Shown here piece after piece: positions 1 through 13,800 of a stretch of 64,000 nt of DNA. Under the pieces are notes generated by a model. It ran no database searches. It saw only the letters and a program-made list of their open reading frames with translations, and had not been told where the DNA came from. Position 1 is the stretch's first letter. Every line of letters begins with the position of its first letter. A program made the position numbers and the translations under genes. The stretch comes from Corynebacterium uterequi (lineage in GTDB: Bacteria; Actinomycetota; Actinomycetes; Mycobacteriales; Mycobacteriaceae). Location of the stretch: contig NZ_CP011546.1 in the NCBI RefSeq assembly GCF_001021065.1, positions 1,922,001 to 1,986,000 of the forward strand, read 5' to 3'.

Positions 1-660
<660 letters not shown>

Positions 661-711
661 CCGACTGGTAGCCGGCTGGTAGCCGGCCGGTAGTGTCAGC
701 CGGCGCACCGA

Positions 712-740
712 ACCGAGCATCCCCACGCGGGGTGCTCGGT
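712..740 (+). terminator. Rho-independent terminator after the ABC ATPase
   Basis: ACCGAGCA-(t)-CCCC, a 4-nt loop, then GGGGTGCTCGGT followed by TTTCTT. One bulged T at 720 interrupts an otherwise perfect 12-bp stem. Confidence 0.85.
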
Positions 741-774
741 TTCTTATTGTGGCAGGTTTCCTAGGGTGGGAGGC

Positions 775-1209
775 ATGCGTTTATGGAGTCTGTCCCCTGC
801 CGTCCTCGACCGCGTGGGGCTCGTTGCGTGCTGGCGCGAAGGGCTGCTCGCGCAAAAGGTCCTCCTCGGCGCCACCAAGGGCTACCGCAACCACCCGCAG
901 CTCCACCGATTCCGCGAGCTGGTAGATCCGCTCACCGGCATAGGAGCGTTTCTTTCGGTGGTGCAGGACGACGCCACCCGGCGGGGCTACTCCTTCGACC
1001 GCAGCAAGATCCACCGGCCCCTGCTCGAAGGCGGCGTCGTGCCGGTACTGATGACGCTGACCCGGGGCCAGCTGGAATACGAGCTCGACCACCTCCGAGC
1101 CAAGGTGCGCGAGCGCGCCCCGGAGTGGGAGGCCGAGCTCGCGCTGGAACCGCACCCGATCTTCGAACTGATCGACGGCCCTATCGAGGACTGGGAGAGA
1201 GTCCGCTAG
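775..1209 (+). CDS. Pyrimidine dimer DNA glycosylase family protein
   Basis: 144-residue protein that starts MRLWSLSPAVLDRVGLVACWREGLLAQKVL and continues with GYRNHPQLHRF. This is the conserved N-terminal region of the small pyrimidine-dimer DNA glycosylase/endonuclease V family (Pyr_excise, known from T4 DenV), which starts excision repair of UV photoproducts. An in-frame GTG lies at 766, but the ATG at 775 fits better: the family begins MRLWS, and a TAGGGT hexamer lies 7 nt before it, so the mRNA may be leaderless. A stand-alone gene on the plus strand. The family call is from recognition of the N-terminal motif; activity on DNA is inferred. Confidence 0.75.
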   Translation: MRLWSLSPAVLDRVGLVACWREGLLAQKVLLGATKGYRNHPQLHRFRELVDPLTGIGAFLSVVQDDATRRGYSFDRSKIHRPLLEGGVVPVLMTLTRGQLEYELDHLRAKVRERAPEWEAELALEPHPIFELIDGPIEDWERVR

Positions 1210-1399
1210 TCCAGCACGATGCCTTCCCGCAGCCCGGCAGTGGTCCCGCACAAAGGCCGGCGACTCTGCGCGTTAAGAGGTCCCAGCCTTGGTCGCCGAA
1301 TTCTGTGTGGTGTAGTGGTGATCGGAAACTTTTAACATGATGCAGCCTGGCAGCGACTCTAGAAAAGTAGCCTTCTGGGAGGGGCCTCAGAGCACACGA

Positions 1400-2033
1400 A
1401 GGACGATGCACGGCATAGTCGTTCGACTGTACAGTGTCGGGCAGCTCGGGAGCGTCGGATCCATAAATCGGTGTTCATAGTGGCTACACGTGTAGCCGGT
1501 AGGTTTCGCCTTTCGCTGTCACCGCAAGGTCGCTGCTGCAGACTTCGGCGGTGTCGGTGAGTCTGAAGGGCGATTCACGTCCCGCTGGACCCCAGAATCG
1601 GACCTCCAACACGAGTCGGTGAGCTTCGCCGGCAGTCCGGCACGTTGCTGGAAGCGTCGCTGTTCTGCCGGCTATGCCGGGCATAGTCGTTCACAGGAAT
1701 CACCCAGCAGATAGAGGCGCCGGCGGTTCCATAAATCGGTGTTCATAGTGGATACACGTGTAGCCGGGTTTCGCCCTTCGCTGTCACCGCTAGGACGCTG
1801 CTGCAGAATTCAGCGGTGTCGGTGAACCTGAAGGGCGAAACGCCCCACCCGACTCCGGTGCCAGTCCCCCGCACGGGCTCGTCGGCGTCGCTGACAGTCC
1901 GGGACGTTGCTAGAAGCGCCGCTGCACTGCCGACTATGCCCGGCATAGTCGTTCACAGGAAGCGCACAGCGTCGGGGAGCCAGGAACCACCGGATCCATA
2001 AAGCGGTGTTCATAGTGGCTACACGTGTAGCCA
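1400..2033. repeat. Imperfect ~268-bp tandem repeats with palindromes
   Basis: The 1210-2083 stretch has no convincing gene. Within it a unit of about 268 bp is repeated. The palindrome GGCTACACGTGTAGCC occurs at 1482-1497, with one mismatch at 1750-1765, and again at 2017-2032. The element GGCATAGTCGTTC occurs at 1412, 1680 and 1942. Two full units and two partial end units are present. Each full unit holds a large inverted repeat; in the second copy GTTTCGCCCTTC pairs with GAAGGGCGAAAC about 50 bp on. GACTATGCC-c-GGCATAGTC forms another hairpin at 1932-1950. Minus-strand ORFs of 66-67 codons in each unit are similar to each other but have no recognisable family. 1210-1399 shows nothing else. 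Confidence 0.8.
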
Positions 2034-2083
2034 CCCAGAGCAACCCCCAAAACCAATGCCGCCCGCAACAACCCCCACACACG

Positions 2084-2161
2084 CAAACAAAAAGGTGGTG
2101 GGTAACACCAACCCCCCAACCCCCACACGGGGAGCCACGAGGGCTGGTATCACCCACCACC
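2084..2161 (-). terminator. rRNA operon terminator
   Basis: On the minus strand GGTGGTGGGT (2152-2161) pairs with ACCCACCACC (2094-2103), followed by CTTTTTGTTTG. It lies about 15 bp downstream of the 5S gene and faces the repeat region. Confidence 0.8.
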
Positions 2162-2176
2162 AATCATGAAGTTAAA

Positions 2177-2298
2177 GTATCGGCAGCAACCTACTCTCCC
2201 ACACCCTCCCGAGTGCAGTACCATCAGCACGAATGAGCTTAGCTTCCGGGTTCGAAAAGGGGACCGGGCGTTTCCTCACCGTCATCAACCACCGACAC
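2177..2298 (-). rRNA. rrf: 5S ribosomal RNA
   Basis: The minus strand carries the 5S core (GAAACGCCCGGTCCCC, CGAACCCGGAAGCTAAGC, GGGAGAGTAGG). The ends were set where GTGTCGGTGG at the 5' end pairs with CTGCCGATAC at the 3' end, giving about 122 nt. Last gene of the rrn operon. Confidence 0.9.
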
Positions 2299-2427
2299 AA
2301 CCACCAACACAACACACAACCACCCAACGGTGGCCTGGTGCCGTGCCAGACACTGCATAACGAACGCGACACAACTAATTTTTCTGCTTGCTGCTTATAG
2401 TGCAACACTCTCTGCTTGCGGCAAACA

Positions 2428-7466
<5,039 letters not shown>

Positions 7467-7810
7467 AACAATCATGTTTCAAGGCGAAAGAGCCCAAACA
7501 CTGACAAAAAATCCAAAAAATTACATGAACAAAAAACAACCACTGATTACATCACGCAGCCAGGCACATCCGACGAGGAAAAACCACCACAACCACGCAA
7601 CAACCAACCCCCACCACAACAAAGCAGCAAAGGGAAGGCAACAATCACCAGCCATCAATCACCCACGCACAACACCCCACCCCCGCCAACAGCAGGGAAC
7701 CAAGGTGCCGGGCACACGCAACCACAACCAGCAACCATCACCCACACCACCAACCCACAACAGGCCAGTGATACTGGACAGTGACAACAAAAAAATTCAA
7801 GTAGTTGACA

Positions 7811-7834
7811 CACTATTGAGTTCTCACACAACAC
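7811..7834 (-). promoter_or_regulatory. rrn leader antitermination-like box
   Basis: Minus strand GTTGTGTGAGAACTCAATAG matches the conserved leader element of actinobacterial rRNA operons thought to act in antitermination. A related copy is in the 16S-23S spacer at 5601-5624. Function is inferred from known rrn leaders. Confidence 0.6.
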
Positions 7835-7889
7835 ACGCCACCCACACAACCAACCCGCAACAGGCCAGCCACCCAAGCAGCAAGAAGAC

Positions 7890-7919
7890 ACCCTAGCAAC
7901 AACCCCACACAGAAGTCAA
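7890..7919 (-). promoter_or_regulatory. rrn promoter (TTGACT-18-TAGGGT)
   Basis: On the minus strand a -35 TTGACT (7914-7919) and a -10 TAGGGT (7890-7895) are 18 bp apart, close to known actinobacterial rrn promoters. It lies upstream of the leader box and the 16S gene and downstream of the murA terminator. The remaining 7467-8010 leader is A/C-rich on the plus strand and holds the near-repeats CCAACCCACAACAGGCCAG and CCAACCCGCAACAGGCCAG but no gene. Confidence 0.65.
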
Positions 7920-8010
7920 AACCAGACCATCCCCACCACCGAAACCAACCAGCAACAACCAGCAGCCCCGGCGACTCCCAAGAATCTACACACACCCCAC
8001 CAACAACACA

Positions 8011-8050
8011 AAACCCCAGGCCAGAAGGTGTCTATCCTCCTTCTGACCTG
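8011..8050 (-). terminator. murA terminator
   Basis: Minus strand AGGTCAGAAGG, a 10-nt loop, CCTTCTGGCCT, then GGGGTTTTG. It separates murA from the rRNA operon that follows on the same strand. Confidence 0.8.
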
Positions 8051-8080
8051 AGGTGTGCAACGTCGGCGAGCCGTCGTTGC

Positions 8081-9343
8081 CTAGTCTTCAGCAGCCAGGC
8101 GTTCCACCTTTGCACCCAGTCGGTTGAGGTTTTCGATGAAGTGCGGGTAGCCCCGGTCAATGTGGTAGACGTCGTGGACCACGGTCTCGCCGTCGGCGAC
8201 GAGGCCGGCGAGCACGAGACCGGCACCCGCCCGGATGTCGGAACTCCACACGTCGGTGGAGGACAGCTGCTCGATCCCCCGGAGAACCACATGGTGGCCG
8301 TCGACTGAGGCGTCGGCGCCGAGGCGTAGCAACTCGTCGACGAAGCGGAATCGGGACTCGAAGACGTTCTCCGTAATGATGGAGGTGCCTTCCGCGATGG
8401 TGGAAATGCCGATGGCCATGGGTTGAAGGTCCGTCGGGAAGCCGGGGAAGGGCAGTGTCTGGTAGTCCACGGCGGTGGGGCGTCGATCCATGCGCACGCG
8501 GAAGCCTAGTTCGTAGGTTTCGACGTCGGCGCCGGCAAGCTTTAGTTTCTGCAGCGGCAGGTGCAGATGGCGCGGAGCAATACCCGTCACGGTGACGTCG
8601 CCTCGCGTCATAGCAGCGGCATACGCCCATGTGCCGGCGACGATCCGGTCCCCGACTACTTCGTGTTCGGTGGGGCGCAGCGACGACACACCGTCGATGG
8701 TGAGCGTTGACGTCCCGGCGCCTTGGATTCTTGCCCCCATAGAGACGAGCATCTCGCACAGGTCAACGATCTCCGGCTCGCGGGCCGCATTGTCCAGAAC
8801 TGTGCGACCCTCGGCCAGCACCGAAGCGGTGAGGATGTTCTCCGTCGCACCCACGGACGGGAAGTCGAGCTTGATGTGGGCGCCGCGCAGGGCTTGTGCC
8901 TCCGCAACGACGGCCCCGTGGCGGATACGCGTCGTCGCGCCGAGCTTCTCCAGGCCCGACTGGTGCATATCCAAAGGCCGGGAACCAATGGCGTCTCCAC
9001 CAGGAAGGGCCACGACCGCACGACCACATCTGGCGGTCAGCGGCCCGAGCACCGCCACGGAGGCGCGGAACTGCCGGACCGCGTCGAAGTCAGCGTCGGG
9101 CTTGACCACCGCGGGGGTGGTGATGTGGACGGTCTGGCCTTCGATGTCGACCTCGCAGCCCAGGCCCTGAAGGACGTTCATCATGAGGGGAACGTCGAGG
9201 ATTTCGGGACAGTTATGCAGAGTGGTGGTGCCTTCGGCGAGCAGGGCCGCCGCCATGAGCTTCAGGACACTATTCTTGGCGCCGTCCACTTTGACCATGC
9301 CGCTGAGCCGCGCGCCGCCAGTTACACGAAATCTTTCCTTCAC
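8081..9343 (-). CDS. murA: UDP-N-acetylglucosamine 1-carboxyvinyltransferase
   Basis: First committed step of peptidoglycan synthesis: transfer of enolpyruvate from PEP to UDP-GlcNAc in the cytoplasm. 420 residues, normal for MurA, with the N-terminal DGAKNSVLK motif (Lys23-Asn24). The active-site loop reads [11 protein letters not shown]: residue 117 is Asp (codon GAC at 8993-8995) where most bacteria have the Cys alkylated by fosfomycin. The same Cys-to-Asp change is known from Mycobacterium tuberculosis MurA and makes that enzyme insensitive to fosfomycin; the same is inferred here. Starts with GTG, with TAGGCT 7 nt upstream and no ribosome binding site, so probably leaderless. Single gene, ending in a terminator before the rrn operon. 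Confidence 0.96.
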   Translation of the reverse strand: MKERFRVTGGARLSGMVKVDGAKNSVLKLMAAALLAEGTTTLHNCPEILDVPLMMNVLQGLGCEVDIEGQTVHITTPAVVKPDADFDAVRQFRASVAVLGPLTARCGRAVVALPGGDAIGSRPLDMHQSGLEKLGATTRIRHGAVVAEAQALRGAHIKLDFPSVGATENILTASVLAEGRTVLDNAAREPEIVDLCEMLVSMGARIQGAGTSTLTIDGVSSLRPTEHEVVGDRIVAGTWAYAAAMTRGDVTVTGIAPRHLHLPLQKLKLAGADVETYELGFRVRMDRRPTAVDYQTLPFPGFPTDLQPMAIGISTIAEGTSIITENVFESRFRFVDELLRLGADASVDGHHVVLRGIEQLSSTDVWSSDIRAGAGLVLAGLVADGETVVHDVYHIDRGYPHFIENLNRLGAKVERLAAED

Positions 9344-9363
9344 GAGGCCCAGCCTATCGGTAT

Positions 9364-10203
9364 TTAGGGCAGTGCGCCGATCCTTCGCGCCGCATTAACG
9401 GCCTCGTATCGGGTATGCGCGCCGAGTTTGCGCATGACGGACCGCAGATAGGACTTCACCGTTTCTGCGCCGATGCCCATTTCCTCTGCGGCTTCGACGT
9501 TGGTGTGGCCGAGCGCCACGCATGACAGGACGTCCAGCTCCCGAGCGGACAGCTTCGTCGTTTGTTTAACCCGCACCGGAGAGACCATCTGGTCGCAGAG
9601 CGTTTCGAGTTCCTTGCGCAGACTTGGGTCCTGGACGCGGTTGGCAAGCATCCGAAGCTTCGAATGAGTGGACCGAACCTGCTCCCATTCGGCGCCGTTC
9701 ATAGACCGGCCTGCCTTGCCGGACAGCTTGCTTCCCTCGGCTCGACGCAAAGCTGCGTTGACGGCCAGATCTTGCTCCAGGCTCCGGGCGGTCATGGTGA
9801 CCTCCTCAATAACCTTGTCACCAAGGCGCACGGGGGAATGCACTCCGACGTAGAGGATGCCGCGAATCTCCCGCTGGACGACGACGGGCACCGCGACGAT
9901 CGAGTGCAGCGACTCGTCCTGGATGGCGCGGTCGTGTTCGTGGCTAATGATATTGGCCCGGGTGTAATCCGAGACACCGACCGGCCGGCGGGTGCTCACC
10001 ACTCGCCCGGCGATGCCGACGCCGGCGTCGATGACGAGGTTCTGCAGTGCGGGGGTGCGCAAGCCGATCCACTGAGTGATGTGGAGACGGTCGTCGGGCA
10101 ACAGCGTGCCATACATGGTCACGGGGATGCCGGTCGCGGTCTTGAGCGAGGTCAGTGCGGCGCGGATCGACTCTTCGTCATCTTTGATCCTCTGCGTTTC
10201 CAC
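9364..10203 (-). CDS. ramA: LuxR-type regulator RamA (acetate/carbon metabolism)
   Basis: 279 residues: a GAF-like sensory region (about 20-160) and a C-terminal LuxR helix-turn-helix (about 215-279; [38 protein letters not shown]). The sequence closely resembles C. glutamicum RamA as remembered, and the neighbours murA, cysK and cysE also match that locus. RamA there activates acetate, propionate and other carbon-source genes, including the cat-type CoA-transferase. The start chosen is GTG at 10203 ([10 protein letters not shown]), preceded by AGGAG at good spacing; an upstream ATG (10230) would add nine residues. A TTGGGT-N2-ACCCAA palindrome (10217-10230) lies just upstream and could be an operator. 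Confidence 0.92.
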   Translation of the reverse strand: METQRIKDDEESIRAALTSLKTATGIPVTMYGTLLPDDRLHITQWIGLRTPALQNLVIDAGVGIAGRVVSTRRPVGVSDYTRANIISHEHDRAIQDESLHSIVAVPVVVQREIRGILYVGVHSPVRLGDKVIEEVTMTARSLEQDLAVNAALRRAEGSKLSGKAGRSMNGAEWEQVRSTHSKLRMLANRVQDPSLRKELETLCDQMVSPVRVKQTTKLSARELDVLSCVALGHTNVEAAEEMGIGAETVKSYLRSVMRKLGAHTRYEAVNAARRIGALP

Positions 10204-10238
10204 GGGGACTCCTACTTTGGGTGTACCCAACCAGGTGC

Positions 10239-10267
10239 CCCTAAAACGGCGACACGAGGCCGGTCAA
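10239..10267 (-). promoter_or_regulatory. Candidate ramA promoter
   Basis: Minus strand TTGACC (10262-10267) and TTAGGG (10239-10244) are 17 bp apart, 36 bp upstream of the ramA GTG. The TTGGGT-N2-ACCCAA palindrome lies between promoter and start. Confidence 0.45.
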
Positions 10268-10418
10268 CTGTTCTTTCTAGCGTTAGCTTACCCAACTTAT
10301 CGGGGGTAGTACAAAACGTTAAACCCACATATTTTCGCTGATATCTCCCACGGCGCATCCCCCGGAACGTCACCACGTCACCCCTAGACCGCTTCCGAAC
10401 ATATTGGTTCATACTAGG

Positions 10419-10434
10419 CAGACCGTCTGGTCTA
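10419..10434 (+). promoter_or_regulatory. McbR-like operator before cysK
   Basis: CAGAC-CGTCTG-GTCTA matches the C. glutamicum McbR operator TAGAC-N6-GTCTA except for the first base. It overlaps the expected -35 region of a promoter whose -10 is TATGCT (10446-10451), 68 bp before the cysK ATG. McbR represses sulfur-assimilation genes including cysK in C. glutamicum. Confidence 0.65.
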
Positions 10435-10501
10435 CCACGAGGGTGTATGCTTCACACACGAGGTGACCACCTCACCGAAACCGCTTTTAAGGAGATTCCT
10501 C

Positions 10502-11443
10502 ATGTCCCGTATCTACGACAACGTCCTCGACACGATCGGCGCCACACCGTTGGTCAAGCTCAACGGCCTCCCGGAGGCGGAGGGGGCGAAGGCCACGATC
10601 CTCGCCAAGCTTGAGTTCTTTAACCCCGCAAATTCCGTGAAGGACCGCATCGGCAAGGCTATCGTCGACGCTGCCGAGGCTTCCGGCGAACTGCAGCCCG
10701 GCGGAACCATCGTCGAGGCCACGTCGGGCAACACCGGCATTGCACTCGCCCTGGTCGGCGCCGCCCGGGGCTACAACGTGGTGCTCACCATGCCGGAGAC
10801 CATGTCCAACGAGCGTCGAGTGCTCTTGCGGGCCTACGGCGCGGAAATCGTCCTCACCCCCGGCGCGGCCGGTATGCAGGGCGCAGTCGACAAGGCCAAC
10901 GAGATCGTCGCCGAGCGGGAGAACGCAATCCTTGCTTCTCAGTTCGCGAACCAGGCCAACCCGGCCATCCACCACGCCACCACCGGCCCGGAGATCTGGG
11001 AAGACACCGACGGCGCCGTGGATATCCTCGTCGCCGGTGTAGGAACCGGCGGCACCATCTCCGGTGCCGGCAAGTACCTTAAGGAGCAGAAGCCGGGCGT
11101 CAAGGCTATCGCCGTCGAACCCGCCGCCTCCCCCCTGCTGTCCCAGGGCAAGGCCGGCCCGCACAAGATTCAGGGGCTGGGCGCCAACTTCATCCCGGAG
11201 ACCTTCGACCGCAATACCGTCGACGAGATCATCGCCGTGACCAACGAGGACGCCGTCGCCACCTCCCGAAAGCTGGCGACCACCGACGGCATCCTCGGCG
11301 GCATTTCCGCCGGCGCGAACGTCAAGGCCGCCCTTGAGGTGGCTTCCCGCGACGAGAACGCGGGAAAGACCATCGTCGTCATCATCCCCGACTTCGGCGA
11401 GCGCTACGTCTCTACCGTCCTCTACGAAGACATCCGCGACTAA
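10502..11443 (+). CDS. cysK: Cysteine synthase A (O-acetylserine sulfhydrylase)
   Basis: PLP enzyme that makes cysteine from O-acetylserine and sulfide. 313 residues. Visible motifs are NSVKDRIG with the PLP lysine (Lys47), TSGNTG (about 74-79) that holds the substrate carboxylate, and the [10 protein letters not shown] phosphate loop. The start is the ATG at 10502 behind AAGGAG; the upstream ATG at 10463 is out of place relative to the family start (MSRIYDN). Followed by cysE, which supplies its substrate. Probably under McbR control through the box at 10419-10434. Confidence 0.96.
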   Translation: MSRIYDNVLDTIGATPLVKLNGLPEAEGAKATILAKLEFFNPANSVKDRIGKAIVDAAEASGELQPGGTIVEATSGNTGIALALVGAARGYNVVLTMPETMSNERRVLLRAYGAEIVLTPGAAGMQGAVDKANEIVAERENAILASQFANQANPAIHHATTGPEIWEDTDGAVDILVAGVGTGGTISGAGKYLKEQKPGVKAIAVEPAASPLLSQGKAGPHKIQGLGANFIPETFDRNTVDEIIAVTNEDAVATSRKLATTDGILGGISAGANVKAALEVASRDENAGKTIVVIIPDFGERYVSTVLYEDIRD

Positions 11444-11512
11444 ACGTCGAACCGCGACCGGGACCCGAAGCACACCATGGCGCCTGCATCCTCGCTGCTA
11501 GGCTCAGGCACC

Positions 11513-12079
11513 ATGAACGTGTGGAAAACAATCCGCGAGGACGTCGCCAACGCCCGGCAACACGATCCCGCAGCCCGCGGCTCGTTGGAGATCGCGCTGA
11601 TCTACTCCGGCCTTCACGCCATCTGGTCCCACCGGGTGAGCCACTGGTTATGGAAACGCGACCGCAAGTTCCTTGCCCGCGGGTTATCGCAGCTCAACCG
11701 CTTCTTTACCGGCATTGAGATCCACCCCGGGGCGCGGATAGGCCGGCGCTTCTTCATCGATCACGGGATGGGCATCGTCATCGGGGAGACGACGGAGATC
11801 GGCGACGACGTCATGCTGTACCACGGCGTCACCCTGGGCGGCCAGGTCCTTACCCAGGAAAAGCGCCACCCGACGATCGAGAACGGGGTGTCCATCGGCG
11901 CCGGCGCGAAGGTACTCGGCCCCATCACCATCGGGGCTGGCTCGGCGGTAGGCGCCAACGCGGTGGTGACCAAGAATGTTCCGCCTAATTCCATCGCCCT
12001 CGGGGTGCCGGCGACGACGCGCCCTCGCAAGAGCGGCGAACACGTGCCGCTGGTGGACCCCGGCTGCTACGTCATCTAA
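11513..12079 (+). CDS. cysE: Serine O-acetyltransferase
   Basis: Acetylates serine with acetyl-CoA to give the CysK substrate O-acetylserine. 188 residues, the short form found in Gram-positives. It has an N-terminal helical region, then left-handed beta-helix hexapeptide repeats ([53 protein letters not shown]). The conserved [18 protein letters not shown] and YHGVTLGG blocks are all present. The chosen ATG follows TAGGCT by 8 nt with no clear ribosome binding site, suggesting its own leaderless promoter in addition to readthrough from cysK 69 bp upstream. Confidence 0.95.
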   Translation: MNVWKTIREDVANARQHDPAARGSLEIALIYSGLHAIWSHRVSHWLWKRDRKFLARGLSQLNRFFTGIEIHPGARIGRRFFIDHGMGIVIGETTEIGDDVMLYHGVTLGGQVLTQEKRHPTIENGVSIGAGAKVLGPITIGAGSAVGANAVVTKNVPPNSIALGVPATTRPRKSGEHVPLVDPGCYVI

Positions 12080-12083
12080 GCCG

Positions 12084-12368
12084 TCAGCGCTGCGCCACCA
12101 GGTCGTCGTAGGCGCTGTTCTTCTCCACGAAGCGGCGGACCGCGGAACAGCTCGGCCGGATTACCCCGCCGCGCTCTCGTACGTCGTCGAGGGCTTCCGC
12201 GATGAGCTGAGTGGAAAGACCCCGGCCCCGGAAGCTCTCGGCGATAACGGTGTGATCGAAATCGACGATCCCATCGACGGCCTGGTAGGCGGCGAAGCCG
12301 GCCTCGACACCATCGACGGCGATGACGTAGCGGGAATGCGGTTCATCGTGAAACACGGCAGTAGTCAT
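12084..12368 (-). CDS. Small GNAT-family N-acetyltransferase (YjdJ type)
   Basis: 94 residues, the size of the minimal GNAT proteins related to YjdJ/GCN5L1. It keeps the acetyl-CoA-binding motif (ESFRGRGLSTQLIAEALDDVRERG) and a C-terminal PSCSAVRRFVEKN segment typical of this group. The substrate is unknown. Convergent with cysE, only 4 bp apart; the same neighbour is found in C. glutamicum as I recall it. TACACT lies 7 nt before the ATG, so leaderless expression is likely. Confidence 0.85.
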   Translation of the reverse strand: MTTAVFHDEPHSRYVIAVDGVEAGFAAYQAVDGIVDFDHTVIAESFRGRGLSTQLIAEALDDVRERGGVIRPSCSAVRRFVEKNSAYDDLVAQR

Positions 12369-12401
12369 GACCGGAAGTGTAGGAGCCTGTTACTAAACCA
12401 G

Positions 12402-12435
12402 GAAGTCCCCACCCAGTAATCCGGGTGGGGACTTC
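12402..12435. terminator. Hairpin between acetyltransferase gene and tRNA-Phe
   Basis: GAAGTCCCCACCC, an 8-nt loop, and the perfect complement GGGTGGGGACTTC, followed by ATCTG on the plus strand. The stem is 13 bp. It probably ends the minus-strand tRNA-Phe transcript; U-tracts are poor on both sides. Confidence 0.6.
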
Positions 12436-12440
12436 ATCTG

Positions 12441-12513
12441 TGGCCAGAAGCGGGGTCGAACCGCTGACCTTCCACTTTTCAGGCGGACGCTCTACCGACT
12501 GAGCTATCTGGCC
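12441..12513 (-). tRNA. tRNA-Phe (GAA)
   Basis: Cloverleaf on the minus strand: acceptor GGCCAGA/TCTGGCC, anticodon stem TCCGC/GTGGA, loop CTGAAAA with anticodon GAA, T-arm AGCGG-TTCGACC-CCGCT. CCA is not encoded. Confidence 0.95.
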
Positions 12514-12536
12514 AGAAACACCAATAGTGTTCCTGG

Positions 12537-12610
12537 CGACCCTGACGGGACTTGAACCCGCGACCTCCGCCGTGACAGGGCGGCGCGCTAACCAACTGCG
12601 CCACAGGGCC
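12537..12610 (-). tRNA. tRNA-Asp (GTC), copy 1
   Basis: Acceptor GGCCCTG/CAGGGTC, anticodon stem CCGCC/GGCGG, loop CTGTCAC with anticodon GTC, discriminator G. Identical to the copy at 12822-12895. Confidence 0.95.
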
Positions 12611-12783
12611 TTATTAAAGGTTATGCCGGGAACAGTAGCTGCTCCTTGGCACGTGTAAGTACTCTACACAGGCCACTTTAAGCCCACAAATCCCCAGTAC
12701 ACGCCGCAATTCGGAGCCCTTTGGTTCGACGCCAACGGCCGGGCAGTGGACACCGTCGCCCAGAGGAGGGTGACATGGACAGC

Positions 12784-12815
12784 AAAAAGCCCCTCCCAGC
12801 AATGCTGGGAGGGGC
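12784..12815 (-). terminator. Terminator between the two tRNA-Asp genes
   Basis: Minus strand GCCCCTCCCAGCA, a 1-nt centre, then TGCTGGGAGGGGC followed by TTTTTG. It ends the tRNA-Glu/tRNA-Asp copy 2 transcript, so copy 1 with tRNA-Phe needs its own promoter in 12611-12783, where I see no other gene. Confidence 0.85.
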
Positions 12816-12821
12816 AAATGG

Positions 12822-12895
12822 CGACCCTGACGGGACTTGAACCCGCGACCTCCGCCGTGACAGGGCGGCGCGCTAACCAACTGCGCCACAGGGCC
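12822..12895 (-). tRNA. tRNA-Asp (GTC), copy 2
   Basis: Same 74-nt sequence as copy 1, anticodon GTC. Transcribed after tRNA-Glu and followed by a strong terminator. Confidence 0.95.
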
Positions 12896-12928
12896 ATATG
12901 CGATTATTTTGGGAGCCGTTAAACTCCG

Positions 12929-13001
<73 letters not shown>

Positions 13002-13125
13002 CCGCCGCTTTAAACCAGTGCGGTTGCGACTCCCCATAACTTAGTCGACGACTATCGGTTCCACAAAAACGGCAGGTAGGATGGGAAAATCCACCCACGA
13101 AGCGCCAGTCCGGAAAGGATGAGTC

Positions 13126-13452
13126 ATGGACCATGCTGCGTGTTGCGCCAATCCCAACGACGACGTCCATCACCACGGCTACCACGCGAACAAGGACCGC
13201 TATCAGGCCCGCCTCAAGCGGATCGAAGGCCAAGTTCGAGGGCTGCAGCGGATGCTCGATGAGGACCAGTACTGCATCGACATCATCACCCAAGCCTCGG
13301 CGGCCACCTCTGCGCTGGAAAACGTGAGCCTGGCACTGTTGGAGGATCACATCGCCCATTGCGTGGCGGCGGCAGCCCGAGAAGGTGGCGAGGTCGCAGA
13401 CGCGAAGATTGCCGAGGCCATGTCCGCCATCAAACGTATGGTCAAGAACTAA
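13126..13452 (+). CDS. CsoR-family metal-sensing transcriptional repressor
   Basis: 108-residue all-helical repressor of the CsoR/RcnR/FrmR family. The core starts RYQARLKRIEGQVRGLQRML. The CsoR copper site Cys-His-Cys is present: Cys50 (QYCIDI), His75 and Cys79 (DHIAHC), with the H-x3-C spacing of copper sensors. An N-terminal tail (about 1-22) is rich in Cys and His (CC, HHH) and could add metal ligands. Copper release of DNA is inferred from the motif. The start has AAAGGA upstream. No copper ATPase or chaperone gene lies next to it, so its target is elsewhere or its own promoter; TAGGAT near 13077 is a possible -10. Confidence 0.88.
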   Translation: MDHAACCANPNDDVHHHGYHANKDRYQARLKRIEGQVRGLQRMLDEDQYCIDIITQASAATSALENVSLALLEDHIAHCVAAAAREGGEVADAKIAEAMSAIKRMVKN

Positions 13453-13601
13453 CCCCCTACCCCATCGATTCGCCATCTCCGGCGTGGTCCTCAACGCCCG
13501 CACGGTGCTCGCGTGGAGAAGCGGGCGCATAGGCTCGACATACGCCCGCGGCGTGGTCCCCGCCGGTAAAACCGGCCCACCGCAGGCGGATTGCCTTTGG
13601 A

Positions 13602-13661
13602 AACGACGAACACCCCTCGTCGAAGCGACCGGGGGTGCTCGACCAAGGGGTGTTCGTCGTT
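13602..13661 (-). terminator. Long stem-loop downstream of tRNA-Lys
   Basis: AACGACGAACACCCCT (13602-13617) and AGGGGTGTTCGTCGTT (13646-13661) form a perfect 16-bp stem around a 28-nt loop with its own small hairpin potential. On the minus strand it follows tRNA-Lys and ends GTCGTTTCC, so it is probably its terminator. 13453-13601 shows no gene. Confidence 0.6.
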
Positions 13662-13662
13662 G

Positions 13663-13735
13663 TGGGCCCTGTGGGGCTCGAACCCACGACCTGCGGATTA
13701 AAAGTCCGTAGCTCTACCAACTGAGCTAAAGGCCC
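13663..13735 (-). tRNA. tRNA-Lys (TTT)
   Basis: Acceptor GGGCCTT/AGGGCCC, anticodon stem ACGGA/TCCGC, loop CTTTTAA with anticodon TTT, T-arm GTGGG-TTCGAGC-CCCAC, discriminator A. Confidence 0.95.
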
Positions 13736-13800
13736 AACAGGTTTTTGATCCTAGCGCGTTACCAGCCCGATTGCCCAAACCGGGCTGGCCCCAAACGTGG

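Noticed and set aside
1484..1684. Peptide VCSSDL in a minus-strand ORF, which can betray untrimmed Illumina adapter
   Set aside because: The codons are GTC TGC AGC AGC GAC CTT, not the adapter GTGTGCTCTTCCGATCT, and the second repeat copy differs as expected for natural drift.
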